NCBI RefSeq assembly: GCF_003627815.1
Contig: NZ_CP032698.1
Location: 868,001-932,000 of the forward strand
DNA: 64,000 nt
Direction of reading: 5' to 3'
Source of the DNA: Streptomyces hundungensis
Lineage (GTDB): Bacteria; Actinomycetota; Actinomycetes; Streptomycetales; Streptomycetaceae
Positions 1-9,265 of the stretch are shown in pieces. Position 1 is the stretch's first letter, and each line of letters starts with the position of its first letter. The translations under genes and the position numbers were made by a program. The notes beneath the pieces were generated by a model. That model ran no database searches, was not told where the DNA came from, and saw only the letters and a list, made by a program, of their open reading frames with translations.

Positions 1-2
1 GG

Positions 3-2750
3 AAGACCTCGCTGATCCAGGCACTCACCGGTATGTGCTTCGGCTTCCCGGTCCTGGTGAGCACCGCGTGCGGATCCCCGCTGGAGCGGGACTTCTCCTT
101 CGGCGTGGTCCGCCGACTGTTCGGCGACCTCCTCGCCACGACCGACGAGCCCGTCCGCGAGGCGCTGCTGGACCAGGCGGGCCCCGCGGCGCGGCTCGTG
201 CTGGACGAGGCGTCCTTCGAGGCGCCCCGCACCAGTACGTACACGACGCATCACGCGCTGTTCCGGCTGGTGGCCAAGCTCGCCGAGCGCTCACCCCTGC
301 TGCTCGCCGTCGACGACGCCCACGCCGCGGACGCCCCCTCGATGCGCTTCCTCGCGTATGCCGCCCGCCGGCTCGCCGACCGCCCCATCAGCCTGCTGAT
401 CTCCACCACGGACGGCGAGCGGCTCTACGCCGAGGAGCCCCTGCTCGCCCTCACCGGCCAGGCGCGCGAACTGCGGCCTGCCCCCATGAGCGACGAAGAC
501 GTGGCCGAGGTCGTGCACCGGTCGGTGGGGCGTACGAGTGCGGACGTGGTCGGGGCGTGTGCCGAACTGACCCGGGGGAACCCTTTCCTGCTCACGGAGT
601 TGATGCGCGTCCTGGGGCAGTCACGGACCGCGTGCGACCAGCTCAGCGCCGCCACGGTGCGCCGGCTCGGATCCCCGGCCGTGGCGACGCGGCTGCGCGC
701 CCGGCTGCGGGCCCGCCCCGACTCCGAGGCCCTGGCCCAGGCCGTCGCCGTCCTCGGCGACGGCGCCGAGTTCGACGTCGCCGCCGACCTCGCGGGCCTG
801 ACACCGGACGAGGCGGCCCGCGCCCTGGACACGCTCGCGGCGATGTCGGTGGTGCCCAACTCCCTTCCGCTGGCCTTCACGCACTCCTTCGTACGCAACG
901 CCGTTCTGGACAGCGTTCCGGTCGGCGCGCGGCTGACCGCGCACGGCCGGGCCGCACAGCTGCTGCGCGCAACCCAGGCCCCGTCCGAGCAGATCGCCGC
1001 CCATCTCCTGCGGTCGGGGTCCTCGGTCACGCCGTGGGCGGGCGCGGAACTGCGGCGCGCGGCCACGCTCGCGGCGGGCCGCGGGGCACCGGACATCGCG
1101 GCGACCTATCTGCGCCACGCCCTGAAGCAGCCCTCCTCCGCCCGCGAGCGCAGCGCCATGCTCTGTGAGCTGGGCAGCGCCGAGTTGTCGTACGCGCCGC
1201 ACGACGGCATCGACCATCTGCGTGCGGCCCTCGCGATCGCCACCGACGCCCGCCAGGCGGCCCAGGCCACGCTCCGTCTGGTGCCCGCGCTGTGCATGCT
1301 CGCGGCGCACGAGGAGGCCTCGCGGTTGGCGGACGCGGCCATCGCCCGCCTCGGCGACCTGGACCCGGATCTCGCGTGGCGGCTGGAGGCGGCGGCCATG
1401 ATGTCGGAGTTCCTGCGGCTGCCCACAGTCCCCACCGCCCTGCACCGCATGGAACGCATGGAGCGCCCCGCGCTCGGTGACCTCGCCCTGCGGCGTGCCC
1501 AGCAGGGGATGCTCGCCACCATGGCGGGCTGGCGGGGGGAGCAGCGCGAACAGGTGGTGCGCTGCGCTCGCGAGGCCGTCCTCGGCGCCGACCAGAACTT
1601 CTTCCGGCCCCCGTCGTACTATGCGCTGTTCGCTCTCGCGCGTACCGACGCCTCGGCCGCCATCGACGAGGTGTTCGCCGCCGCCGACCGCGTCGCCGAG
1701 CGCAGTGGATGGCCGCGGGCCATGGCCATCATGGCGATGTCCCACGGGCTCAAGGCACTGCACTGCGGGGACCTGACCGAGGCGGCCCGTCGTTTCGCCT
1801 CGGCCCTGGAGGCCTTCGAGGGGTACGGGATCGATGCGCGCGGCGACCACTGCGCCGTCACCTGCGCGGTCTGGTACACCGATGTGCTCGTCTCCCTCGG
1901 TCGGCTGGAGCAGGCACGCGCCCTCCTCGACCACTACCCGTGGGTGGCCGAGGACGTGCCGGAGACCTTGGAGTACACCTTCCTGCTGTACGCACGGGGT
2001 CGGCTGCGCCTGGCCGAGGGCGACGCGCAGGGCGCCGTGGACGACCTGGAGGAGTGCGGCCGGCGCGCGACCGCCTGGCAGATGGTCAACCCGGCCATCC
2101 TGCCCTGGCGTTCACGTGCCGCTGCGGCCCACATCGCGCTCGGGCGGCGCGAGCGCGCCCGTGAGCTCGCCGAGGAGGATCTGGTGCCGGCCCGCGCCTG
2201 GGGGACGGCCCGTGTCGTCGGCGTCGCCCAGCACACGCTGGCCATGGCGGTGGGGGGACCCGAGAGCAAGGCGCTGCTGACGGAGGCGGTCGCGTCCTTG
2301 GCCGCCTCTCCGTACCGCCTGGGTCACGCCGCGGCGCTCCTCGACCTGGCGGCGCTGCTGCACGGCGAGGGCGCGGTCGGCGAGGCCCGCGCGGCTGCGC
2401 AGCGGGCGGTCGCCCTGGCGTCCGAGTGCGGGGCCGAGCCGCTGGTGCGGCGTGGCGAGGAGCTGCTCGCCTCGATGTGCGGCGGGCGGCGCAGGGGGCG
2501 GCGGGCCGAGACTCCGTACGGGCTCACCCCCCAGGAGCACCAGGTCGCGCTCGCCGCGGCGCGGGGTGCCACGAACCGGCAGATCGCCCAGGACCTCTGC
2601 GTCACGGTCCGCAATGTGGAGTTCCACCTCTCCGGCGCTTACCGCAAGTTGGGGGTCAAGCGGCAGGGGCTCGGAGCGGTGCTGTTGGCGAACGTCGGAC
2701 CCCAAGTGGCGGTCGAGACACGGGAGTTGGCGGGGGCTGGCAGCCACTGA
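3..2750 (+). CDS. LAL-type LuxR-family transcriptional regulator, 5' end outside the window
   Basis: A large ATP-binding regulator of the LAL family, which often activates secondary-metabolite genes. The frame is open from the first bases and begins inside a Walker A loop (GKTSLIQAL), so only a short N-terminal piece is missing; the ATG at 33 is internal. A Walker B-like segment (LLAVDDAHAAD) lies near residue 100 of the visible part. A long helical, TPR-like middle follows, and a C-terminal LuxR helix-turn-helix starts near residue 838 (LTPQEHQVALAAARG, then NRQIAQDL). The gene ends at a strong terminator. Its position ahead of other regulators and the polyketide genes makes it a likely pathway-specific activator, which is inference from context. 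Confidence 0.9.
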   Translation, partial: KTSLIQALTGMCFGFPVLVSTACGSPLERDFSFGVVRRLFGDLLATTDEPVREALLDQAGPAARLVLDEASFEAPRTSTYTTHHALFRLVAKLAERSPLLLAVDDAHAADAPSMRFLAYAARRLADRPISLLISTTDGERLYAEEPLLALTGQARELRPAPMSDEDVAEVVHRSVGRTSADVVGACAELTRGNPFLLTELMRVLGQSRTACDQLSAATVRRLGSPAVATRLRARLRARPDSEALAQAVAVLGDGAEFDVAADLAGLTPDEAARALDTLAAMSVVPNSLPLAFTHSFVRNAVLDSVPVGARLTAHGRAAQLLRATQAPSEQIAAHLLRSGSSVTPWAGAELRRAATLAAGRGAPDIAATYLRHALKQPSSARERSAMLCELGSAELSYAPHDGIDHLRAALAIATDARQAAQATLRLVPALCMLAAHEEASRLADAAIARLGDLDPDLAWRLEAAAMMSEFLRLPTVPTALHRMERMERPALGDLALRRAQQGMLATMAGWRGEQREQVVRCAREAVLGADQNFFRPPSYYALFALARTDASAAIDEVFAAADRVAERSGWPRAMAIMAMSHGLKALHCGDLTEAARRFASALEAFEGYGIDARGDHCAVTCAVWYTDVLVSLGRLEQARALLDHYPWVAEDVPETLEYTFLLYARGRLRLAEGDAQGAVDDLEECGRRATAWQMVNPAILPWRSRAAAAHIALGRRERARELAEEDLVPARAWGTARVVGVAQHTLAMAVGGPESKALLTEAVASLAASPYRLGHAAALLDLAALLHGEGAVGEARAAAQRAVALASECGAEPLVRRGEELLASMCGGRRRGRRAETPYGLTPQEHQVALAAARGATNRQIAQDLCVTVRNVEFHLSGAYRKLGVKRQGLGAVLLANVGPQVAVETRELAGAGSH

Positions 2751-2785
2751 GGAGCAGACCGGGTTTCCGCGGGGGAACCCCGCAT

Positions 2786-2820
2786 GACAAGGGCACCGCC
2801 GAACCGGCGGTGCCCTTGTC
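2786..2820. terminator. perfect 15-bp stem-loop terminator
   Basis: Bases 2786-2800 and 2806-2820 are exact reverse complements (GACAAGGGCACCGCC) around a 5-nt loop. It starts 36 bp after the LuxR stop codon and has no long T-run, as is usual for high-GC actinobacterial terminators. Confidence 0.85.
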
Positions 2821-2983
2821 GCGTCATTCTCCTCGTCCGCCCGTCCCATACCGCCGGGTTGCGACGTCCCGCTGGTGGCGCGGTGTTCGCACTCCCCTGG
2901 CGCGGTCGCCTCGGGCGCCAAGCCGAGCAGCCTCGCGGCGCTGCGTACCGCGGAAAGCGGGACCTCGGCCGCAGGGTTTTCCC

Positions 2984-3019
2984 TTCGGTACCGAAGCCCT
3001 CGGCTCAGGTACCGAAGCC
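2984..3019. promoter_or_regulatory. palindrome and 21-bp-spaced direct repeat upstream of the HTH regulator
   Basis: TTCGGTACCGAA (2984-2995) is a perfect 12-bp palindrome. GGTACCGAAGCC occurs at 2987-2998 and again at 3008-3019, exactly 21 bp apart, which is two helical turns. The rest of the 429-bp gap (2751-3179) shows only the terminator and no gene I can support. A regulator operator is a reasonable guess, unproven. Confidence 0.4.
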
Positions 3020-3179
3020 TCGGGTGGGCGTCGTTGCCCCTGATGTCTGTGGTCGTGACCGTAGGGACTTGGCCTGCGGACGCTGCCATGGTCGAAGACA
3101 CGAGCCGCACCGAACGACCGGGTCCCGCACCTCAGGCTCAGCGGCTCGATCCCCTCCCTCCCCACGAGATGTGTCGCCG

Positions 3180-4307
3180 ATGTGCCCCACACACAAGAGC
3201 CCACTCGCCCATCCGCTGTCGCTGCTGCGCAGGAAGGAGGGCCTCTCTCACTCCGGATACGCCCGCCTCGTCGCCCTCAAGCACGCCGAACTCGGCTTTG
3301 GCGGCATGGCCGCACGCCGGGAGAAGGTCGCCCGCTGGGAGTCGGGAAAGGTCACCCCCGAGCTCACCGCGCAGTTCACCATCGCCCAGCTCCACGGAGT
3401 CCCCCGAGCCGAGGTGCTGCGCCTGGGTTGGCCCCACTGGCTCCACCTGGCGGACGGCCCCTCCGTACCGCTGTGTGCCCCCTGGACCGTCGAGGAGGCG
3501 CTCCGCTCCCTGCGGGCACTGTCCCGCTCACGCGACGCATCAGCCCCCGCCGAAGCCCTGTTCCCCGGCTGCACGACCTCCGTCGACCAGCTGATCGCCC
3601 GCTGGCAGGAAGCGAGCCGGGCCCACCCCGCGCCGTTGGAACAAGAGGGGAGGCCGCTGTCGGAAGCCACCGTGGCCGCCCTGGAGGACCGCCACCTCCG
3701 GCTTCGCCGGCTGTGCCGCACCGAGGAGCCGGCCACCCACCGGGTCCTTGCGGACACTGAGCTGCGCATGGTCACCGACCTGCTGCACACGGCTGGCTAC
3801 GGGCCGGAGTTGGGTGCTCGGCTGGCCTCGACGGCGGCTCGTGCCGCGTGTCTCAGCGGCCGGCTCGCCCAGGCGGCGGGCGACCTCGCTCACGCTCAGG
3901 CCTCGTATGTGACGGCGCTCAGGGTCGCGGCCCTGGTCCCCGACGCCGAACTCGCCCCCTGGGTCCTGGTGTTGCTCGCTGCCCAGCAGATCGGCCAGGG
4001 CGCCCCGGCCAACGCCCCCCGACTCCTCGCCGCGGCCGGACCGCACCTGCGGGTTCCCGCCCGCACCGGCTCACCCCTGCCCGCTCTCATGGAAGCCACC
4101 CTCAATGCTGCCCACACGCTGATGGCGCGAGCGGAACACCCCTTGCCCGGCGGGGAGTTGACCGTCACCGAACTCGACTGCCTCATCCGCGACGCGTTCG
4201 CCGAAGCCGGCCAGCCGACGACTGCCCTCTGCCCGGGCACCCGTGAGGGCCGACGCCGCCCCGCCGCGGCCGGTCGCGCACGGCTCGCGCGCCCCCGTCC
4301 GATCTGA
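3180..4307 (+). CDS. XRE-like helix-turn-helix transcriptional regulator
   Basis: The protein is 375 residues with an N-terminal Cro/C1-type DNA-binding region: LSLLRRKEGLS, then a recognition segment ending ARREKVARWESGKVTP, the usual shape of actinobacterial XRE regulators. The remaining 300 residues are helical and Ala/Leu-rich with no enzyme motif, probably a ligand or protein-interaction module. I chose the ATG at 3180 because conserved-looking sequence starts there; the frame is open further upstream to 2784 but that stretch is low-information and carries the terminator. No strong ribosome-binding site is visible. A probable cluster-situated regulator. Confidence 0.7.
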   Translation: MCPTHKSPLAHPLSLLRRKEGLSHSGYARLVALKHAELGFGGMAARREKVARWESGKVTPELTAQFTIAQLHGVPRAEVLRLGWPHWLHLADGPSVPLCAPWTVEEALRSLRALSRSRDASAPAEALFPGCTTSVDQLIARWQEASRAHPAPLEQEGRPLSEATVAALEDRHLRLRRLCRTEEPATHRVLADTELRMVTDLLHTAGYGPELGARLASTAARAACLSGRLAQAAGDLAHAQASYVTALRVAALVPDAELAPWVLVLLAAQQIGQGAPANAPRLLAAAGPHLRVPARTGSPLPALMEATLNAAHTLMARAEHPLPGGELTVTELDCLIRDAFAEAGQPTTALCPGTREGRRRPAAAGRARLARPRPI

Positions 4308-4375
4308 CCGCCATCACCCGGACACCGTCCTCCCTCCCCACGGATTCCCCGCTCCCGTCCCCAGGAAGGCCCGCC

Positions 4376-4969
4376 GTGACTCTCACCCTGCCCCGCCCCC
4401 ACCGTCTGCCCACCCCCGGCCCCACCGCCCCCGGCAGCGCATCCAGCCCCGTGCGCATCCTGCGCTGGCCCGAGCAGTCGCAGCAGCTCGACCACTGCCG
4501 GGCCCTGGGCATCCCCCGCCTGCTGCTCGTCGCGCCGACCGCGCCTCCCCCGCACTGCGTCGACGAGCTCGAGGACTGGATCCGTACCCCCGCCGACCCC
4601 CAGGACCTCCAGGCGCGGCAGGCCGCGCTGCAAGTACGGGTGGCGCCCAGGGACCCGGTGCTCGACCGGTACGGAATCCTCCACTTCGCCGACCAGGCGG
4701 TGCCGCTGGGGCCGGGCGAGGCCGATCTCGTCCGGGCGCTCCTCGCCTCCTACCGCTCGACCGTCAGCCGCGACGACCTGACGCGGCAGATGTGGCCCCA
4801 GGGTGAGGCGCCGCCCCGCCGCAACGCCCTGGACGTACGTGTCCTGCGGCTGCGCAGGCACCTCGCCCCGCTCGGCCTGGTGATCAAAACGGTGTGGGGC
4901 AAGGGCTACATGATCGACGTCCAGCCCGACACCCAGGCCGCCGACCGTCGCGTTCCGGGCGGGGAGTGA
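4376..4969 (+). CDS. orphan OmpR-type winged-helix regulator
   Basis: A 197-residue protein starting at GTG with AGGAAGG about 7 bases upstream. The C-terminal half is an OmpR/PhoB Trans_reg_C domain: VPLGPGEADLVRALL, a helix with VSRDDLTRQMWP, the recognition helix NALDVRVLRLRRHL, and the wing ending VWGKGYMID. The N-terminal 95 residues do not resemble a receiver domain with a phospho-acceptor Asp, so it probably works without a cognate kinase. It lies six bases before the acyl-CoA synthetase gene and is likely co-transcribed with it. Confidence 0.75.
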   Translation: MTLTLPRPHRLPTPGPTAPGSASSPVRILRWPEQSQQLDHCRALGIPRLLLVAPTAPPPHCVDELEDWIRTPADPQDLQARQAALQVRVAPRDPVLDRYGILHFADQAVPLGPGEADLVRALLASYRSTVSRDDLTRQMWPQGEAPPRRNALDVRVLRLRRHLAPLGLVIKTVWGKGYMIDVQPDTQAADRRVPGGE

Positions 4970-4974
4970 GCTCG

Positions 4975-6777
4975 ATGCCCCCACCGACCACGCCCGCCAC
5001 CCTGGCCGGTCTCTCGCGGCACGGCGCCGAACGGTGGCCCGGCGCCCCGGCCCTGCTCCGGCGCGACCCCGGCGGGGCACCGCACCACCTCACCTTCGCC
5101 GAGGCCCACGAGGCCGGCGAGGAGATCGCGCGAGGTCTGATGGCGCTGGGCCTCGCCCGCGGCGACCGGGTCGCGATCCAGAGCGGTCTGCGCCCCGAGT
5201 GGACCCTGACGCTGCTGGCCGCCGCCTCCTGCGGTCTGGTCCTGGTGTCGCTGCTGCCCACGACGGTGCCGGAAGAGATCGTCCATGTCGTCAACGACTG
5301 CGGCGCCAAGGCCGTGATCTGCGAGGACGGCGAGCAGCTCGCCAAACTACGGGCCGCTCTCCCGGAGCTGCCGGGTCTGCGCCACACCGTCGTGATCGAC
5401 GAGGAACCCGGCGTCACCGACCCGCCGATGACACTCGCCGACCTGCGCACCGCCGGGCTTCACGCCGTGCCCGCCGCGGCGTTGGACCGCCGCCGGGCCA
5501 GCGTCACACCGGACGACCTGCTGGTCATCATCTACACCTCGGGGACCACCGGCCCCAAGAAGGGCTGTGCCCTCTCGCACGGCAACTACCTGGCGGTCCT
5601 CCGGGCCCAACCCGTGCCTCCGTCCCGCGCCCTCGGCGACGCGGACGCTTCGAACGGCACCGTCTTCGTGGTCACCGGGCCGCACACCATCGCGCTTCTG
5701 ATGCAGTTGCTCAGTTGGTGGTCGGGATACACCTTCTCCAGCTTCCGCGGCGGCTCCCCCGAGACGCTGCCGGCCGAGTTGCGCGCGGCGGCGCCCGTCA
5801 TCGTCCCGCTGGTTCCCCTCGCACTGGAGATGATCTACCGCTCGATCCTGGCCGACCGTCCCGCCTCCGAGCGCGCGGAACTCATCGAGTCCGCGCGCAC
5901 CGGTCTGCGCGTGCGCCGGATGCGTAGCGCGGGCGAGATCGTGCCGCCTCGGCTCCAGGAGTGGTTCGACCACGCGGAGGCGACTGTCTTCGCCGACGTA
6001 CGCGATCGGTTCGGCGGCAATCTGCGCCGCGCGACCGTGGCGGGGGCGCCGGTCTCCCCGGACATCCTGTCCTTCTTCGTCGGTTGCGGGGTGCCCCTGG
6101 TCGAGTGCTACGGAATGACCGAGACCGCGGCCGCCGCGACCTCCAACACCCCTGAGGACAACCGCCTGGGCACTGTCGGCAGGCCCCTGCCCGGGGTCGA
6201 GGTGGCCATCAGCGACACCGGGGAGGTCCTCATCAGGGGCGACCACGTCTTTCGCGGCTACTGGGGGTACGACGAGGGCGAGTTCGGCGCGGTGCGCGAC
6301 GGCTGGCTGCACACCGGCGACCTCGGCGAACTGGACCAGGACGGCTTTCTGCGCCTGACCGGCCGCAAGAAGGAGCTCATCCAGCTCTCCAACGGCATGG
6401 CCGTCACCCCCCACCCCCTGGAGCGGGAGCTGCGGGCCCACCCCCTGATCTCGCAGGCCGTCCTGTACGGCGAGACCAAGCCGCATCTGGTCGCCCTGCT
6501 GACCCTCGACGCGCGGCGCGCGGCGCAGTGGGCCACCGAACGCGGTCTGCCCACCGACCCGCGTGCCCTCTCCACCCACCCGCTGCTCCTGGAAGCCCTG
6601 GACAAGGCCCTCGAAAGCGCCAATGCCGGCCTCCAGGAGTACTTCCGCGCCAAGGCGTTCCATGTGCTCGACCGTGAACTCACCCTGGAAAATGGTGAGT
6701 TGACGGTTTCCATGAAGGTCGCCCGCCCCGTGGTGCACGCTCGCTTCCGCGCGCTGTACGAGTCCCTCTACGAGTAG
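4975..6777 (+). CDS. long-chain acyl-CoA synthetase-type AMP-forming ligase
   Basis: A 600-residue ANL-superfamily ligase that activates a carboxylic acid with ATP and transfers it to CoA or an ACP. The P-loop YTSGTTGPKKG is near residue 186, the motif YGMTE near residue 378, the hinge DGWLHTGD follows, then a lid with LTGRKKELIQLSNG. It is closest in style to FAA1/FadD15-type long-chain ligases. The ATG at 4975 follows GGGGAG at 9 bases; the preceding GTG at 4966 is possible. In this cluster it could load a fatty starter, activate beta-alanine, or recycle a free polyene acid; the sequence does not decide. Confidence 0.85.
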   Translation: MPPPTTPATLAGLSRHGAERWPGAPALLRRDPGGAPHHLTFAEAHEAGEEIARGLMALGLARGDRVAIQSGLRPEWTLTLLAAASCGLVLVSLLPTTVPEEIVHVVNDCGAKAVICEDGEQLAKLRAALPELPGLRHTVVIDEEPGVTDPPMTLADLRTAGLHAVPAAALDRRRASVTPDDLLVIIYTSGTTGPKKGCALSHGNYLAVLRAQPVPPSRALGDADASNGTVFVVTGPHTIALLMQLLSWWSGYTFSSFRGGSPETLPAELRAAAPVIVPLVPLALEMIYRSILADRPASERAELIESARTGLRVRRMRSAGEIVPPRLQEWFDHAEATVFADVRDRFGGNLRRATVAGAPVSPDILSFFVGCGVPLVECYGMTETAAAATSNTPEDNRLGTVGRPLPGVEVAISDTGEVLIRGDHVFRGYWGYDEGEFGAVRDGWLHTGDLGELDQDGFLRLTGRKKELIQLSNGMAVTPHPLERELRAHPLISQAVLYGETKPHLVALLTLDARRAAQWATERGLPTDPRALSTHPLLLEALDKALESANAGLQEYFRAKAFHVLDRELTLENGELTVSMKVARPVVHARFRALYESLYE

Positions 6778-6792
6778 CGGGGCCGGAAACGG

Positions 6793-6838
6793 CGACACCG
6801 CCCCGGTTCGGCTTGAGCGCCGGACCGGGGCAGTGTCG
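6793..6838. terminator. bidirectional terminator between convergent genes
   Basis: Arms 6793-6812 and 6819-6838 pair over 20 bases with two mismatches around a 6-nt loop. It sits between the stop of the rightward ligase and the stop of the leftward AsnB-like gene and can serve both. Confidence 0.85.
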
Positions 6839-6859
6839 TGTGCGGTGCCTCCCGGCGTC

Positions 6860-8695
6860 TCAGGACACCGCCAGCTCGGGCTTGTACAGGTCGAGCCAGA
6901 CGTACAGGTCGAGCAGCTTCTCCAACAGGAGCCGTCGGCCCGGTGCGTCGCAGGAGGTGGTGGCGGCCCGCGTCGCGGCGTCGCGGTCCACCAGGGCGAA
7001 CACGGCGGCGTCCCGCTCGCTCAGAACGTCCCGGGCCTGGCGCTGCAACGCCTCGACATAGCGGACGTCCTGAGTCATGGGGTAAGGGCTCTTGGTGCGC
7101 CGGCGGACGACGTCGGGCACCACGTCCCGGGTGGCCTCGCGCAGGATGCTCTTCTCCCGCCCGTCGAAGACGTGCAGGGACCACGGGATGTTGTACGCGT
7201 ACTCGACGATCCGGTGGTCGCAGAACGGCACCCTGACCTCGAGTCCCGCGGCCATGCTGAGGCGGTCCTTGCGGTCGAGCATCCCGCCGAGGCTCCGGGT
7301 GAGGTGCAGATAGAGCGCTGTCCTGACTCGGCGTCGCTCCGCGTCGTCGCCGTCGAGCACAGGTGTGGCGGCGACTGCCTCGCGGTAGCGGTCCTCGGCG
7401 AACTCGGCCATGTTCAGGGTCTGTTGCAGCTCGGGCCGCAGGAAGGCGCGGTCCTGTCGCACCGCGCCGGTCGCGGCGGTCAGCCAGGGAAAGCCCGCGC
7501 TCGCGGTGATCGCCGGGTCGTGGAACCACCAGTACCCGCCGAACATCTCGTCCGCGCCCTCTCCGGAGAGCGCGACGGTCGAGTGCGCGCGTATCGCGCG
7601 GAAGAGCAGCAGGAGCGAATGGTCCATGTCGCCCCGCCCGACAGGCAGGTCACGGGCGGCCACACAGGCGCGCCGCACCTCGGTGTCGGCGAGCGACGCG
7701 GGGTCGAGGACGAGGTTGGTGTGGTCGGCGCCCACATGATCGGCCACGGCCCGGGCGTAGGCGGTGTCGGGGCTGACGTTGTGCCCGTCGGGGACGAAGT
7801 GTTCCTGGTGGCCGACGAAGTCGACGGAGAACGTACGCAACGGCGCGCTGCCGTGGGCGAGTTGACGCGCGGCGAGCCCGGTGATGGCACTGGAGTCGAG
7901 GCCCCCGGAGAGCAGCGTGCACAGGGGCACGTCGGCGACGAGTTGTTCCCGGACGGATCCTTCGAGCAGCACGGCCAGGTGGCCCGCGGTGGCTTCCCGC
8001 CCCTCGGTGTGTTCGGTGGCTTCCAGGCGCCAGTAGGGCCGTTCGCGCAACCCGGAGCGGTCGAGCACGGCCACATGGGCCGGAGGGAGTTCGCGCATGC
8101 CCCGCCATACGGCGTGGCCGGGCGTCTTCACCCCGAACATGATCTCCCGCAGCCCCTCCGCGTCGACGACGGGCCGCACATCGGGGTGGGCCAGCAGGGC
8201 CTTGGGCTCGGAGCCGAAGAGCACGCCGTCGCGCGTGGGGTGGTAGTACAGGGGCTTGATCCCCAGCCGGTCACGGACCAGGAGCAGCCGTTCGGCGCGC
8301 CCGTCCCACAGGCCGAAGGCGTACATGCCGGTGAGGCGGTCGACGAGGGCGTCGCCCCACTCCAGGTAGCCGCGCAGCACCACCTCGGTGTCGCTCGCGG
8401 TGGTGAACCGGTGGCCGCGGGCGCGTAGTTCGGCGCGCAGCTCGCGGAAGTTGTAGACCTCGCCGCTGTAGGTCAGCGCCACCGTGCCGTCCGCGGTGGC
8501 GGCGGTCATGGGCTGGGCGCCGCCGGCCAGGTCGATGACGGCCAGCCTGCGATGGCCGAGGGCCGCGTGCCGCTCCGCCCAGGCGCCCCCCGCGTCCGGC
8601 CCTCGGCCGGTCATCGTGGCCGTCATCCGGTCCAGTAGGTGCCGCTGTCCGGTGAGGTCGCCGTCGTACGAGACCCATCCTGTGATTCCGCACAT
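6860..8695 (-). CDS. asparagine synthetase B-family glutamine-dependent amidotransferase
   Basis: A 611-residue protein starting MCGITGW, so Cys2 is the class II glutaminase nucleophile. The N-terminal half carries RGPDAGG, HRRLAVIDL and SGEVYNF; the synthetase half has the pyrophosphatase loop LLSGGLDSS near residue 260 and SGEGADEMFGGY. The family releases ammonia from glutamine and transfers it to an adenylated carboxylate. Inside polyketide clusters relatives such as OxyD amidate the malonyl starter, so a tailoring role is more likely than primary asparagine synthesis; amidating a beta-alanine or acyl carboxylate is also possible. Last gene of the leftward unit, preceded by an intercistronic hairpin. 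Start supported by GGAG 8 bases upstream. Confidence 0.9.
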   Translation of the reverse strand: MCGITGWVSYDGDLTGQRHLLDRMTATMTGRGPDAGGAWAERHAALGHRRLAVIDLAGGAQPMTAATADGTVALTYSGEVYNFRELRAELRARGHRFTTASDTEVVLRGYLEWGDALVDRLTGMYAFGLWDGRAERLLLVRDRLGIKPLYYHPTRDGVLFGSEPKALLAHPDVRPVVDAEGLREIMFGVKTPGHAVWRGMRELPPAHVAVLDRSGLRERPYWRLEATEHTEGREATAGHLAVLLEGSVREQLVADVPLCTLLSGGLDSSAITGLAARQLAHGSAPLRTFSVDFVGHQEHFVPDGHNVSPDTAYARAVADHVGADHTNLVLDPASLADTEVRRACVAARDLPVGRGDMDHSLLLLFRAIRAHSTVALSGEGADEMFGGYWWFHDPAITASAGFPWLTAATGAVRQDRAFLRPELQQTLNMAEFAEDRYREAVAATPVLDGDDAERRRVRTALYLHLTRSLGGMLDRKDRLSMAAGLEVRVPFCDHRIVEYAYNIPWSLHVFDGREKSILREATRDVVPDVVRRRTKSPYPMTQDVRYVEALQRQARDVLSERDAAVFALVDRDAATRAATTSCDAPGRRLLLEKLLDLYVWLDLYKPELAVS

Positions 8696-8734
8696 CTTGT
8701 GTCTCCGGGTGGTTGTGCCGGGTGGTGGTGGAGC

Positions 8735-8782
8735 GCACCACCGGGGCGGGCCGACGTCGGATCGCGGCCCGCCCGGTGGTGC
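8735..8782 (-). terminator. strong intercistronic hairpin between panD and the AsnB-like gene
   Basis: Bases 8735-8752 (GCACCACCGGGGCGGGCC) pair with 8766-8782 apart from one bulged base. It lies between two same-strand genes, so it may attenuate transcription into the amidotransferase or protect the upstream transcript rather than stop transcription completely. Confidence 0.6.
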
Positions 8783-8799
8783 GGTTGCGGGGAAGAGGG

Positions 8800-9219
8800 C
8801 TAGTCGACGAAGACGTGGTCGCCGCGGAGCGTGGTGCCGTCGGGCGTCGCCTCGGCCGGATCGGAGCCGAGCCGCACGATGCGGTTGTTCGCGTCGACGA
8901 AGACGACCCGGGGCTCCACCTTGGCGGCCTCGGAGGACTCGATCATCCCGTACGCGATGATGATCACCAGGTCGCCGGGGCTGATGAGCCGGGCCGCGGC
9001 CCCGTTGATGCCGACCACTCCGGAGCCGCGGGGGCCCTCGATGAGATAGGTCGAGAGCCGATTGCCGTTGTTGATGTCGACGATGTCCACCTTCTCGCCC
9101 GGCAGCAGACCGGCGGCGTCCATCAGGTCGGCGCACAGGGTGAGGGAGCCGACGTAGTGGAGGTCCGCCTGGGTGACGGTGGCGCGGTGGATCTTCGAGG
9201 TGAACATGGTACGGAGCAT
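8800..9219 (-). CDS. panD: pyruvoyl-dependent L-aspartate 1-decarboxylase
   Basis: A 139-residue protein of full PanD length. It matches the family throughout: [20 protein letters not shown], then the self-cleavage site YVGS with Gly24-Ser25, where backbone cleavage makes the pyruvoyl cofactor, and [10 protein letters not shown]. The enzyme makes beta-alanine from aspartate in the cytoplasm, normally for pantothenate. The ATG at 9219 follows AGGAAA. Since Streptomyces carries housekeeping pantothenate genes elsewhere, a copy in this operon suggests dedicated beta-alanine supply as a building block, or extra phosphopantetheine. Confidence 0.95.
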   Translation of the reverse strand: MLRTMFTSKIHRATVTQADLHYVGSLTLCADLMDAAGLLPGEKVDIVDINNGNRLSTYLIEGPRGSGVVGINGAAARLISPGDLVIIIAYGMIESSEAAKVEPRVVFVDANNRIVRLGSDPAEATPDGTTLRGDHVFVD

Positions 9220-9265
9220 GGGAGCGGTTTCCTGTCTGTGGGTGGGGGGTTGGGGCGGTGGGGGT

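Noticed and set aside
6833..8428. 531-residue rightward frame opposite the AsnB-like gene
   Set aside because: It is antisense to a gene with complete catalytic motifs; long antisense frames are expected at this GC content and it shows no domain.
6860..8695. Housekeeping asparagine synthetase
   Set aside because: Motifs fit, but operon context with PanD and tailoring enzymes argues for a pathway amidotransferase; the housekeeping role is not excluded.
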